A stretch of 64,000 nt of DNA from Protula sp. h YS-2021 (lineage: Eukaryota > Annelida > Polychaeta > Sabellida > Serpulidae), in the NCBI GenBank assembly GCA_949752745.1, contig OX457031.1, positions 24,628,081 to 24,692,080 of the forward strand, in the 5' to 3' direction. Under the pieces are notes generated by a model. The model did not search any database. It was not told where the DNA came from and was given only the letters and a program-made list of their open reading frames with translations. Shown one piece after another: positions 21,491 through 34,990 of the stretch; position 1 is the stretch's first letter, and each line of letters begins with the position of its first letter. Both the position numbers and the translations under genes were made by a program.

Positions 21491-23861
21491 AATTACTGAT
21501 ATTATTTACAGTACTTTAAAATAGCCAAAAAAATATATAATCGGCAACCAGGAGACCAATACGTAAAAGTTGGTCGCCCGAGCCAAAAGTTGGTCCCCAC
21601 GGGCGAACGCGAAATTTCAACCCTGACTTTTCGTTTGTACAACCACGAACTGTGAGGTGCGACAAGGCAACTATATATATGTAACTTGTCATCATTAAGA
21701 CGCAAAACCCGCACGATGTTGTCATCTGTACACCATTTACACCGCGTAAATCTTTAATAAACAGAACTGTTCAGTAAATGACAGTTACCTTTAAGGAAGA
21801 CCGAAGCCTGTTACGACTATTTTGTGACGGTTTCACCTCTTTATACGTCTCTGGGATCACTTTTATGTGTTTGGTAAGGCACTGTACCGAAGAACGGGTG
21901 ATTCAAAGCCTTTTACATAAAATTGAACGATTTATATGGCAGTTTTATAAAAAGAGAGATATATGTTTTACATTAGCACGTTTATTTTAGTGTTAAAAGC
22001 CTGTCCGATGGGTCCCTACCTATGTAACTCGCATAATAACCGACCCATTTTTTTCACAGTTCGACTATTTAAATTAAAAACCGAGACTCTATTCAAGTAG
22101 AAAAATTTCGCCCCCCTCCCACCCCCTCCCGGGATACTGGCATTTTAAAAAGCCAGTCTTAAAACGGTTTCATCCAAACGAAAAACAAGAACAAAAGCCT
22201 TGGCAAACGAGAACACTGGAGTAGACAAGAAACCGAAGAACGTAGCACCTCTGGTTGTCAATACACCGGAAGCTTTCCAATCATTCAAAACCTTCGTGTA
22301 ATATTGTTGACCGCTCAAAATTACAGGAAATTACCGCAATTATTCCACTGAAGCGATCTTTTTTTCTCGAATTATCATCTTTTCTATCTAATGTAGTAGA
22401 AAATAGAGGACTGAGCCGTTGGGCCGTTCTTTGTGACGTCATAATATCACTTTTTGGTTTAAGGTCACTCCTTGCTGCAAAGACAGCAATTCAAAACGCG
22501 CAGTATGTTTATGACATAACTAAATACTTTAAAGCGTTTCTCATTCGAATGAAAATTATAACCAGATATGACAACAAATGTACACAATTTCGAATTTTAG
22601 CACTGTTATACCTGTCAAAATTCTCCACTAACCACTCCTAGCTCTACTGTATATTCGCCAAAGCAAAAAAAAAAAATATTCAGTGGAATCATTTTTTCTT
22701 TTGTCGGAAAACTTCCAAGCTTGTTTTAACTGCTGGGTTAGCTTTAACAAGTTCCGGAATTTAATAATGAATATTCGTTTTTTTTTTTGTTTTTTTTTTA
22801 CAAAATAACTTAACCAAAGTGACAGTGTGATTGGGCTAGATCAGCTTGTGTAGGCGGGCTAACTGTGCTGACAACAGTTTGTGTGTAGCTAGCTTTTATG
22901 AATACAACCGCAGATTCCTAACTGTCCCCCTTTATGTAAAACAAGACAAGGCACACAGTTTAAACTTCGTCTTTTACAAACAAACGAAGTTTGTCGTCAA
23001 CTCGAAATCATAAATACCCACCCCCTCCCTCCCTCCCCACACTATAAATCGCTTCTTCTTTAATAAAAACCATAAAAAAAAAGAAAAACAAAAACACGCT
23101 CGGATACCAGATATGATACCGTTGACAAACTACATGCTCCCTGATACGAGATACATCAGTAATGAATCGGTCCCATTCATGATATTCTAGAGTTCTTCTT
23201 TTTCAACAAAACAATCAACAGTCTTTAACTATTGTCGACGTATTCATTTAATCTGTGTATCATGCCCACGCTTATCAATGCATGTATCTATAACACGCCA
23301 TTCAAAATATTTCACCCTTGCGGGTGGAATGCTTTAAGTAAATGTAAAACCGACTGAGGAAAATGATCCTGAATATTGTTCCAGCAAGGCTACACACATG
23401 CGCCAAAGAAAGAAATGATACGATATCAAATCTTTTCTATAATAAGCGAGTCTGAAGAAGAACACAGAGCATTATTGTTTCCTAATTTTTTAAAATAGGA
23501 GATTTAAATAAGCAGATTAAGTGCACAGGAGTGCTCTTAAATGAAAGGGAATCTTTAAAGGAGTTATTTTATTTGGTTGTTTTTTTTCTCAAAGAGACCA
23601 GGCTTGACAAACTGCCACAACACAATGACACGTCATGCGCTGATCTGTCAGAGAACTGCACTAACGAAAGAACAGTGCAGTGAGCCAGTATAAAAACGAT
23701 CTGAGAAAATTAATCAGATCATCTATCGTTGAACAAAAAACGCGATACTGAACAATAAATTATTTTACTTAAGAAATGCTTAAATGTTTATGGTTGAAAT
23801 ATCAGTTTGTCATTGTTTGAATTTACAACACCTATTATTTAAAATGATCATGTATCACGCA
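21491..23861. other. Intergenic, one unrecognised ORF
   Basis: AAAAGTTGGTCSCCC occurs twice close together near 21565-21600. A 128-codon frame at 22255-22641 has no recognisable domain and AT-driven composition; it contains a TGACGTCA at 22434. I do not call it a gene. Confidence 0.55.
23689..23720 (+). promoter_or_regulatory. Possible TATA/initiator pair
   Basis: TATAAAAA (23689-23696) is followed 25 bases later by TCAGATC, close to the animal initiator TCAGT. GATCTGA and TCAGATC also form a 7-bp inverted repeat here. No ORF or exon is recognisable downstream, so this may be chance in AT-rich DNA. Confidence 0.2.
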
Positions 23862-23941
23862 AATAAGAATTCAGATATGTATGTTCTCTGTGAAATTAGG
23901 CAATAAGAATTCAGAAATGTATGTTCTCTGTGAAATTAGGC
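23862..23941. repeat. 40-bp tandem duplication
   Basis: Two adjacent 40-base copies start at 23862 and 23902 with AATAAGAATTCAGAWATGTA and differ at one position. It lies just before the degenerate TATTCCGGAACAGAC array. Confidence 0.93.
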
Positions 23942-24051
23942 ACTTTGGTCAAAGTCTATTCCGGACTGCACTAACGAAGATTTACGACAATTGATGTTCT
24001 GTGCTGACCTATATATGTATTTCAATCAGACCATATGAGCATCGTGAGTTG

Positions 24052-24306
24052 ATTCCGGAACAGACCATCTTTCTCTATTCCGGAACAGACTTACTTTGTC
24101 TATTCCGAAATTTGGACCCACTTTGTCTATTCCGGAACAGACCCATTTTGTCTATTCCTGAATAGACTTACTTTGTCCATTCCACAACAGACCCATTTTG
24201 TCTTTTTCGGAATAGACCAACTTTGTCTATTCCGCAACATGCCCACTTTGTCTATTCCGGAACAGACCAACTTTGTCTATTTCGGAACAGACCCCTTTGT
24301 CTATTT
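24052..24306. repeat. 25-27-bp minisatellite CTTTGTCTATTCCGGAACAG
   Basis: About ten degenerate units containing TCTATTCCGGAACAGACC followed by MACTTTG. Spacing is 25-27 bases. A stray partial unit (AAAGTCTATTCCGGACTGC) sits at 23951-23969. The units diverge more than those of the 38-bp array at 59586, suggesting an older array. Confidence 0.9.
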
Positions 24307-25106
24307 TTTTGTACTTGAAATTCCGAGAAGTCGTGCATAATTGTATCTATGGCGACGTATCTAACCACATACTAACACATCGACGCATAATTTTTTAAGG
24401 ACGGGAGAAGGGGGGTGGGAGTGACATGCCATGATATCATTATGGCAACATCACAGGACTTGAGAAACCAACAAGGGTGGCTTACCACTATATCTAACAA
24501 ATGATTCGGTCAAACCCTAACTTAAACCGACTTTCGATGTAAAACCTTCACCAACTTTAGTAGTTCTACAGGCACGCTTCACAGAATAGACGGCACATCT
24601 CGGCTTCCTGTAGAGCCTCTGATTCAGGGCCAAATATAGACAGCCTTCTTTGGAATATGTACTACGTCATGATGAGATCTCACCGGAGTTTTCACATTGC
24701 TAAAACGAAGAAGGCAACTGGAAATAAAACGTTAAGAGGATTTCAAGGAAAACCTCATTTACATCAAATAAATGTTGTAGATTCGGATTAAAATCTTTAA
24801 AATGATGTCAAATTCTTAAAAGATTTTGAATGAAATCTTATTAAATGAACAGACAGAACTCGTCAGATCAAGGCTTCTGATCACCACGACTCACAAAAGC
24901 TCAATTTGTAGTGTTACTGAATGCCACTGATTCCTCATATCTCTCTCCAATTTCCAAACGTTCTTGAACTTGAATATCAATTAATATGAAAACGACAAAA
25001 TGAGATACACGCCTAAGAGAAGATACCCGATGAATTGCCGCTTTCCCAGCTTTCTAGTAAATGTATCTATTCAAGAGTCTTAAGGCAGAATGTATGTATC
25101 CAAACA
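24307..25106. other. Intergenic, no gene seen
   Basis: AT-rich sequence between two minisatellites, with a GGAG/GGGG-rich patch near 24400-24420. Nothing recognised. Confidence 0.65.
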
Positions 25107-25352
25107 TGGATCATTGGACTCGTAATCGGAAGTCACTGGATTCGTAGCAGAAGGTTATTAGGATTGTAGCCGGGGTTATCGTAGCCAGAAATCATTAAGG
25201 CTTATAGCCGGAGGTCATGGGACTCGAAGTTGGAAGTCGTTCGGTCCGTAGCAGGAGGTCACTGGATTCGTAGGTCATCACACTCTTACGCGGAGGTCCT
25301 TGGACTCGTAGATAGGATTCATGGGGCTCGTAGCAGGTTATTGGGCTTGCAG
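25107..25352. repeat. Degenerate 21-25-bp repeat GGAGGTCAYTGGACTCGTAG
   Basis: About eleven strongly diverged units, each a variant of GAGGTCAYTGGAYTCGTAGC. Small length changes keep moving the reading frame, so this is not a protein repeat. GC content is higher than the flanks. Confidence 0.8.
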
Positions 25353-26228
25353 TGTTCGGCGCTAAATGTGCACAATGTCCAACTCTGCGCGCTCAAGCCG
25401 CAGTCTTTCAAAATCAGCTGCTTAAAACTAGAAAACACAGTAGAACTTTGTATAGACGACATTGGGTATACTGTAGTAGTATATTTGTTCTCGTTTGAGA
25501 AGTGCTCTTAAGTAAAGAACATTCATGCAGCAAAGAGATTCATTTAATTGTGAAATATCGAAAAATCAGAAATATTAATTTTAAAAAAAAACTAATTTTT
25601 TTTGTACATATGACAGAAGTGCAATAAATACTGAACAAATTTCAATGAGCGTTACCAGCTGGTTTCGAATTATGTGCCTTTAAGTTTCTTTATGAAAGAA
25701 CAATTCTATTGAAAGAAGGAAACTTCTATAAGTGCGTGTTTACAGGAGGGCGGGGTTAAAAGCTTCTAATTCTGTGATATTGGTTACATTAATTGTGCTA
25801 ATATTGACGCTTTTTAAAGCATCAATGGAAGAGCTTTAATTCTGTGTTTATAAACGCGGCTTTAATCCTTTAATCCATGTTTGATGTTTTTAGGTGTTTC
25901 ATTAACAGGTAATTCTAACCACCTGTTATAGGTACAGCTTCTTCTTTCTTTTTTTTTTTTTTTGCCTGACCTGTGAATATTTCAATGACAAGGACGACTT
26001 TTCTTGTATTCTTTAAAACCACCCGATTTTCAAGAAGCTTTTGCAAGCTGCGCTATGCCCGATCTATTTTCTATTAACACTGTGGTCTGAATTCTCCACC
26101 CTGCCCAACAATTTCACATCAATGCGCTAAATGAAATACACGCATCTGTTTGAAATCTCTCTGAATTCCCTTCACATAATATTTGAAAGGTTTTAATTGC
26201 ATTTTTTATCCCAGAATAAAAAAACAAC
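25353..26228. other. Intergenic, no gene seen
   Basis: AT-rich with A9 and T17 runs (near 25583 and 25947). No ORF of note. Confidence 0.65.
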
Positions 26229-26495
26229 ATTCGGGATCCCGGAAAATTTCGAGATCCATGTGATTTATGGCCGGATCCCACTGTTATCAACAAGATTTTC
26301 CAGATGTGGCGGGAACCCGACAGCGCGATTCCCGAAATTTCACCGATATGCCGACTGTAATCCCGGGATATCGATAATTTTGACAGGAATCCCAAAGGTT
26401 TTTAATCGGGATCCCTGTGAAATTCGACCAGAATCCCGTCGGGATATAAAATCCAGACATTTAATCCTGGTAGTATCCTGATTAGGATCCCGTTA
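26229..26495. repeat. Degenerate array of GGGATCCCG-like palindromic motifs
   Basis: Variants of GGGATCCCG or GGAATCCC recur about every 20-40 bases (near 26235, 26274, 26331, 26361, 26388, 26408, 26433 and 26486), separated by AT-rich spacers with AATTT. Each motif is itself close to a palindrome, so the array can fold on either strand. Units are too diverged to give a clean period. Confidence 0.7.
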
Positions 26496-26794
26496 ATTGT
26501 TTCTCTGGGCCAACAACAATGGGTCCTTATTCATTCATGGGTCTGTGTTACTGACAGCACAACAAACAGGTAAAGAAGTCCCAATGTCAATCATTCACAG
26601 ACAATCAAATTGCTCATTAAGAAAGAAAACAGAGAGAAAAAAACATTGAACTGCTTTCCATTGTTTATCTGGTATTGGCAGGAGGCCACCAGGTTCACGG
26701 GTTAAGACAACCAGGCAGGTTGCAACGCACCAGCACTCGGCCTAAAATATCTAAATTCAGAAAAGGCTTATATGCTGTAAAAAATAGTAGTATA

Positions 26795-26990
26795 CAGTGA
26801 AACCTCTTTATCAAGTACACCTTTTGAACCGGTTAAACTGTTCATTATACAGAGGTGTTTACAAAAACTGTGTGAATTTCATAACGAAAGTTATACATTC
26901 GAGAAAATATCATTCACAAATCAGAGGTTATTCAAAAAGCAGAGGCGTTAACTAACGGAGTGTCTCACGGAAGAGACAGGAGGATGTTTG
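26795..26990. mobile_element. One-ended MITE fragment with CAGTGAAACC start
   Basis: Starts CAGTGAAACCTCTTTATCAA after TA (26793-26794), close to the left end of the MITE at 34991. An internal block (TTCATTATACAGAGGTGTTT) and a later TCAGAGGTTATTC read like further copies of the same theme. No matching right end was found, so the 3' boundary is a guess. Confidence 0.35.
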
Positions 26991-27512
26991 CACTTGCCTG
27001 CCACGAACAAGGTCCTTGACCTTTTGGGGCAAGGCCACAGCCAGTCACAGATGGCTAGAACTTCACGCCAGAGCAACTCCCGTGTTAACGTCAAGACATC
27101 TACACCCAACATCTCATCACAACTTGACCAGTTTAAGCTAACCTAATTACAGAACTGTTTGCATTTGCGTACCGTTACTATTTGGCTCTGTGGTCCCCCT
27201 GGGGATATTATTTGTCCTTCCCACTGGTTGTCCTGTGAAATATAATAACAGTTTTGCTGGAAACTTCTCGTGCAATATGGTGCTTGCTGGATACCATTAC
27301 ACCAAGCGCAGCAAACGACCAATTTTCTTTCATGCATACCAAATTAATACAATATCGCACATTGTTCAAGTCATGGTCAACTATTTATTTTTCGCCTGTA
27401 CGCCGTTAACAAAATGCGGATCACCAAGGTACTCCAGAAGTAAGTTCTCCATTTTTTCCGCCCGGATGAATAAATGCTTGGACGTTTTTTCGTTCGTCAA
27501 TAAAACTCCAGG

Positions 27513-27554
27513 ACATCACGTGACATCACGTACATTTTAATTACGATATAAATA
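27513..27554 (+). promoter_or_regulatory. Possible promoter: tandem E-box and TATA box
   Basis: ACATCACGTG and ACATCACGTA are tandem 10-mers (27513-27532), and TATAAATA follows at 27547-27554. A C/T-rich stretch with TCATCACT lies about 30 bases on. The order is that of an RNA polymerase II core promoter, but no coding exon is recognised after it; a spliced or non-coding transcript cannot be excluded. Confidence 0.25.
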
Positions 27555-29376
27555 AGGAGAGATTTCACCTCTTGCTCAACCTCATCACTCGGACTAGTTC
27601 ATGAGTCAACACCGCACATGTTGACAGGTGTTGACCTGTTGACCGCGCGGGCGTCTCACTTCAGCTTCAGCACGTTTTAAACTCATTTACGTAACAAATT
27701 AACTGATTTGGAGACTGCAGCAAGAATTAAGGAACCATTAAAGTAACAACCTCACATACTCATGTATGCAGATGAACAATTAACGATGTCAGATCAGTAC
27801 AAGACGAACAAACTGACCATTCCAGGCACACACTAACGCCGAAAGGCGAGACACATCCCCACGAACACACTACCAGCTTCAAAAGGGGGAGGGGGGGCAA
27901 AAGAAACATCTTAAATATGCCAGAGCAAAGTGACATCGGTGAACAAAAAAATTCCCAAGCCATGCACCAACGATAATGGCATTAACAGGAGTGAAATAAA
28001 TGAGATTGTGTTTGGAAGCGAAATTCAGGGATCTTAAGCAAATACTAGGAATTCTACTTCTCACAGGACTCATTTAAATCAATCACAATACCGACACCAC
28101 GCTGAAATGTATCATATTTCACCAACACATGCTTTTATGTGGACACTTCTGGTCTTTCTTGATGAAGTACGATCATATACAGTTACTAAACTTTACCTGT
28201 TACGCCTGTTGCATGTACCTTCGAAATCATTTATTTAAAACTAAACCTTGGCCCATACAGCATCACATCGAATAGTGGCTTTACAGAATCGAATTTGTGA
28301 AAAAAGACACCACGCATTAAAAGTAAACTAGCTTTACTCCACAGTGATACTGAGTGTTGTAAACAACAACATGTACACTTCCGTTCTTCTAAGTATGGTT
28401 TTGATCAATTTTGAAATGATTTTATTACTCAAGGTTTCGAATAGCTGGGAAATTGCGCGCGCATCCAAATCGAGGCTTCGTCATCTCTAATATCTCCAGT
28501 TATCGCCCACCATTATATCATAACCCTTATCATCGCTCAGTATGTGGCCGAATTGTTGTCGTAAATTTGCCCAGTCCAGGTGCGGGTTAATTACTTGTAA
28601 TAACAATGCTAATTAAAGATATTGTAATATTGTTCTCGAACAAATACGTACAACGACTAGCTGATCACCCTCAACCTGTACAAAACTTTATACCGTTGTT
28701 ATTATACAGCTTAACTATTTGGTTTCTGTGAAACACAGAGTTGGAATTATCTTTTCATGCAATGTCCGGCGCATGTCATGTGATCTCTGACATCACGTGC
28801 CACCCCTGCTACTGCAAATGATTTACTAATAAAAAGAAACATATTCTCCCACATGGTAAATAGTTTGACTTTCTACCTGTTTTTAATAATTTAACTGACA
28901 CCCGCTGTCAGGCGCTCGCTCATCACGCGTTAATAGGACCACTGAACTCCCAACCAGTCCTTGGTAATATAATTCACTTAACCTTCGAATTACCGCATGC
29001 TCCCTCGATATAGTCCCCCAGTGCGATATGATGGCGATCTATAGGGGGATAGGCACCGACGCCTCGGTGCAAGTACGAAGTTAATGAAACTTAGCACATG
29101 ATTGATTTAGTTATCAGGTTAGGCTATCACTCGGCAATAACAATCTGACCACGGGTTACCAATATGTTTTTGACATGAGACTCGTGGGAGTTTTAATAAT
29201 ATTTAATCTTTGGTTCATTTCTACAACTATAACCTCCTGATTTTTATTTTCCAGAACAAAACAGTTTTTTGCCCCTGTACTTTATCATTATATGCATGTT
29301 GATGTAGAGAGTTGATCTGAGAGCGACAAGCAGGTGGTTGGTTTGTCTGGGCATCTGTCTGTTTTCTCACTTGTCT

Positions 29377-29401
29377 GCCTGTCTGTCTGTCTGTCTGTCA
29401 G
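29377..29401. repeat. TGTC tetranucleotide tract
   Basis: TGTCTGCC followed by about five TGTC units. The complement of the AGAC tracts elsewhere; no linked hairpin was found. Confidence 0.85.
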
Positions 29402-32400
29402 TCGCTTCAGTCTGTACCGCGTAGTACCTGGGTGAAGAAACCAAATCATACCCGGGATCGGGATCAAAATCAGAATAAAAATGCTGAGACTAATGCTGGG
29501 TCAGCGATGCGTTCTAATTCTTCTCACTGCCAGATTAATTCTCTCCAAAGAAACAACCAGTCATTTTGCTGTGCAGTGCTCATGGTTTGGTTGGAGTTAT
29601 CACTCCCTCAAGGTGCCCACCCTTATCCCTTTTCAAACTGGGCCGGCCGAACAGCAAATTTCTCACAAATGCATAGACAACGTGCCCCTCTTCCCTCATT
29701 TTTTAAGGTAATTATAGCCGGCATAAGTTTGTCATGCTGCGGGTCGGTGGGCAACTGATGCCCAGGGTAGCAGAGCAGAATCGCAAAAGAAGACGACTTC
29801 GAAATTAGCCTATTTTTGGCCCTGGGGATTTGAATCACTCCCCACAGCACCGTCACAGTACTGCAATGACAAGAAGTGATGTTATTAAATAGTAGTTTTT
29901 ATTATACAATTAGTAATTAGAAATATAAAGTTATTTTTTATGTGTGAGGATGAGACTGCCGCAAAAAATTGATTCTGACGTTATTACGATGTCAACGCGG
30001 TTCGTTTGTGTTACGATACACGCTTGATTTGACTAAAGAGCTTAGCTCTTTGATGAGATAAACAATATAAAGTATGGCTGGCTGGCTGGTCACTGTCCTG
30101 TAGTCAAAGGCTTGATATTGTGTCAGTATCTTTACATAAATAAGGTTAATTAAAAGCATTGGTTCAAGTGGGATCGCTCTATAGTGAATGGATAACTGGC
30201 CGGCAGAAGTGTTACAGATTTAAGCATATAAGGTATTACGTATCCAACTTTGCTCCCTACGATGAAATTGTCAAACATATATAGACACTAATCACCCCCC
30301 CCCCCCAATCCCACCCCCACCCCAAAAAGCGCGCAATTACGCTCACAACACCTTAAGAATTCCATAAATGGAAACAGAAGTGTGAATCTGTTGCCACCCA
30401 AACTTATTAATATGGTTCTGTTGGCCAAAGTAACTTCTAGCCAAAAACTGGAACAACACATACACTGGAACAACAGTGTACCGAAACACGTGCGAGCACA
30501 CGTGTCAGTACAACCTAACACGTGCGCGCACAACAGTGCATCAGCGATAGCAGGGGAAAGAGACATAGATGGGACAGAAGGAAGAAAACGTGAAATCCTA
30601 AACCTCTGATTGCTTTCTATTCCCGATTTCCAGGAGGCAAATGTCTGGGGCCTGCAAATACCAACCTGTAATACCACACTTTCCTCTATCGCACAGCTCC
30701 CTTTACAGATCATATAAAAGCTAAATTTCCCACTTAACAAATGAACAGACAACTGCAAAAACTAAATGGTTTCTGGATAGAAAATGCCAAATCTGCACGG
30801 CTAGAGACTTAACTCGAGACTGTGCCATTGTTTACTCTGATCATTAGAGAGCTTTCCAATTAAATATTTCTTTTCTACAAAGTGCACTTCAGTAGCCAAT
30901 CAAATCGCAATACGATCCATCAAAAATCCTCTGAAATGCCTTTAAGTGGAATGAGAAAAAAAGAAATCTATACTAATTTTGCAAACTATTTTCGAATTCT
31001 AAGTCGATTGTTTTACAATAGATCAAATACTGATTTCCATATTTCTTTATTCTTTCCTTACTCTTCTTATTTCTTTACTCCTTCCCTACTATGTGACCCT
31101 CCGCCGCCCCCTCCCCCCACCTCCCCCAACCTAACTTATCCTACATAAACACATGGACAGAAATGGGCGAAAGCAGACTTTAATCGTCTCCGTCATTCTT
31201 GTTCAAATTTAGTAGCTTATATAGTAATTTTTATCATTTTTTAATCGAGGTTTTAAAGAAATCTAGGACCATCCCTGCGCGGCAGGGCTCGCTTAAGAAC
31301 TGTGATGTTCAAGGGCAGCAAATATTGGCTCAAAGAAAAGAAAATGACTGCAAACAGAGGACAATGCACGGTCAACAGTAAATCAGATAAGTCACAGATA
31401 CGTCTCTGGGTACTTCTGTCTCAGCACCGCAACCCAAGCGTTACAATACACAGCAACAAATCCCGTGTCAGTGACCATGCTTTTTTTTTTACACTTTCCC
31501 ATACTGAAAGTAACCAAAATATGTTACCCCAGATACCATAATGTGCGTATGGTTGTTCAAAATTTTAGTTTTTCCTCGCACTGCAAACACCGTACTGTAT
31601 CACACATTCGTGTGTGTTGTTTCTCTGGCACCGTATTCACAAAACCTATCTGCACAGTGAACCCTGAACAAGGGTAGCTGAAATAAGCTGTACTTGCAAA
31701 ACGACTCAAACGATTGTGATAAGAACTCATTCTGGCTGTAATGCTCAAATTGATTAGTTATATTTTGCTTACGGAGCACTTAACGGATCCAGTTAACTGT
31801 TACAGTTGGTTTTGTGAATACGGAGGCCGCAGGTTAATTTTCAGCCGACATGAGCAGATAAGATCAGTCAAAAGTGCGACCACGATGAATAAACCCCATG
31901 ATAGAAAAAAAACAGAACTGGTAAAGCCAGCGGAGAGTGGGTGAGGACCATTTCTAAGCGTTATTATAACAGACTAGTGACAGCTTTTGTCGCATGCTGA
32001 ATTGACATGTACAATACTCTGATAACGTGGGAAAAGGTTAACTAAATACACGAATCAATGTCCGAGTGCGTGTTCTCCCCCCTCCCCCTCCCCCCCCCCC
32101 CCCCTCCCAATCGCCCAATGCGCTTGTTATTTATCGTTCACAATTGATGAGCAAAGCGTTTAGTCACTCCGATTCTGCGAAAAAAAAAATTTCCCATTTC
32201 TTACAGAACAGCTGAAGGTGACTTTTCAAATCCCTAATGATGAAAAATAATTCTCACAAAAAAAGAAACGTCACACTGCACTGGGATAGAAGACAGAAAA
32301 AACAACAACCGCCTAAAACATTAAAGGAGAAAAACATCATATATGTATTTTATCTAGATACGGTTTCTTTGATTCAAAAATCTCAACATCTGCTTTTAAA

Positions 32401-34990
32401 ATATGTTATTGTCTCGCGGAAACCCCCAAAACTTGAAAGAGACGGAAAATAAATCAATGCCTTTGCAAGCGCAATGATATGGATTGTCTTGTAGAATACG
32501 ACACGAGACGAAAGAAATAGTTCCATTAAACAAGATTGTAATTATACAAAAAATTTATTCTTTCCCATTCTATACAGAAAAGTTGGAGGTAACTCTTTAT
32601 ACCCACAAATCTCTCAAGACAGACAGAAACACGTTTCATCTCGACACTAATTGCAATTTTTTAATTTAATATTTTGGCACTATTTTTTCTGTTAATATAT
32701 ATATATATTATTTAACACACTATATGTATAATCGGAAATGGCATTTAATCAACAGTCGCCGTATTCGTAGAAGTTAACTGTAACCGTGTGGTACCAGCAG
32801 TGCGGAATGAGCTGACCTATCTCACTCATGCGTTCAATTCTAGATCAATTTTGTTCCCTTTGTTGATGAATTAACTTACTAAAGGTTTTTCTGTTAACGA
32901 ATATGTTAACGGTGGCGATTAACAGTACAGATGAATTTTGTGAATACGATTGCAGATCGTTTTTGGCCGATTTCGCTGTAGACAAGACCTAGTGTACTTT
33001 GTGTTTTTTTACACATATTTTTGATCATGCAAGTACTGTTTATGCGCGGTTTCTATGGTAACTGGTAATAAAGTGCTGGTCCCGGTCTAAAAATAGAATC
33101 TAAATGCCGTTTGCTTTATAAGCCTAGTTGCTTCTAATTTGCTTATAGTTCACGTTTGATTTATATAAATTTATCTCGACTAAACTACACCGGTCTTTCT
33201 GTAAGTGACATTAATTGAATTTGAGACTGGGTCACAGTCACAATTACTACTGTGACGTAACAGTCATGCTGCGTAAGTAATGATTACTGTCAAAGAATTC
33301 GGAATGAAATCCGGTAACAGTCGGAAAAGAAAACACTTTTTTCATGTAAAAAAAAAGGAATTTTATCATGCAACTACATGCTTTACGGTCGACAATCAGA
33401 ATGCTAAGCTTACACAACAGCGTGGGAAGTTTTCGGACACCGGAAGCATCTCTATTCCCGGTATCTGTTATTAGAAAGTAGTAAGTTATATTGTTGACAG
33501 GTACACTCTGCAGTTATCGCACAGTACCAGTTTGGAAATCAAGGTTTGGTTCTTACAAGAGGTGACAGCTCCTTAACTCCCTGCAAACGAGATAAAAATC
33601 ACACCCTGTAAGGTGCTTACAAAAAAGACATCAGAGATACCATGTATTCATGCTAGAGGGCGAAAGCCGTTCTGCAACTGAAAAAAACTAACAATATAGA
33701 AACCATGATCCTGCGTAAACGCCAGAAGCCCAAGCAAAGCGAGACGAGATTGTGATGGTCGGACAGAAGTCGGGGTGGAGTCTCTAGTCTCGCAAAATGT
33801 AAACGGTCCGTGAGACTTTATAAAAATGAATCTTTTAACACTGAAAAAAAAGCTTCCTCCACATCACAAGCAAAGGTATCGTTTAGCTTACAAAAACCAG
33901 AAGTCGAAAGTTTCCAAAGCAACTGGAGCCAGACTAAAGCACTTACTTTTCTCTTCTTTTTTTTCCCTTTGTAAAAACTCACCCGGTTTACGAAGTCCAC
34001 CTGAAATCTCACATTTTACCGGAATTTCCAACGAGATTACTGCATTTTAAAAACCATACACACGCCCACCGCCAACATACCTAACCGGCAACAGTACTGG
34101 ATATTTCCTCAACTCCCACCCCTATCCGCCCTCTCCCGCACCAAAAAAAAAAAAAAGAAAGCAAAAAGAAAGTAACTAACGACTCGCAATCACACCGAAA
34201 GCCAAAAAGAAGAAAAATGACATGATGTTATGAGAAAAAAGTCGCTTTTTTCACCAAGTTAAAAGTGACAGCTTTTATTATCCACGTTTTAACAAAATCA
34301 CCCCGCCAACAGCAGCACGAGGGGCCTGTATTAGAAAAAAATATATATCTTTCAAGGCCAAACTGGCACCTAAAAGGGTGTATACTTTTATGGTGATCTC
34401 TCCCATTTCCATTATACAAGAGGACCCGGGTGCGATGTGAATATTAAGATATCTATATAGCAATCGCCTGGTAAATGTAAAAGGGGAATGCTCCATTGTG
34501 TTGCTTTTACTCCTGAAGCAAAACCATCACAGGTCTATCACTGAAATTTGAGATGAAGATACAATCTTTTAGTTTTTTATTTTGTGTTTTTTATCGTTCT
34601 TATGGTGGAGTAGTGGTTGGAGGGAAAATGATATCTTGTGAAAGTCCGCAAGCAAATAGGAGAATACATTCATCAGTGTTGCGGAGAAGAAACAAAATAC
34701 AAACCTTACACCGATTTTCCATTATGTTTTAAATCTCTTTTTAGTTGTATTTTGATTGGTTTACGAATCGTTCTTTTTTTTTTTTAATACAAGCACCATA
34801 ATCGTCTAACAAGTAAGACGTTAAAAAAAAAAAAAATTTCAAACATTATTAAAATACCACCATATCGAAGCCGATCCTGCTTAGCGTGTGTTCATCGGAC
34901 AGATATTTACCCCACACAATGTGCTCCTTTCAAATGCATCAAACAGACATGTAGATCATTTTTTCCCAAACTCATACGAGCAAGTAAGTA

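Larger units (their letters stand above)
26991..34988. other. Long gene-poor stretch
   Basis: No frame longer than 156 codons, and the longest (30288-30758, minus strand) shows no domain. Holds a promoter-like motif at 27513, a short hairpin GCACCGA/TCGGTGC at 29053-29070, a TGTC tract, and C tracts at 30295 and 32090. Small exons of a spliced gene could be missed by eye. Confidence 0.55.

Noticed and set aside
22255..22641. 128-codon frame as a gene
   Set aside because: No similarity or domain recognised; composition follows the AT-rich background.
30288..30758. 156-codon minus-strand frame as a gene
   Set aside because: It starts in a C tract (poly-Gly end) and contains no domain I recognise.
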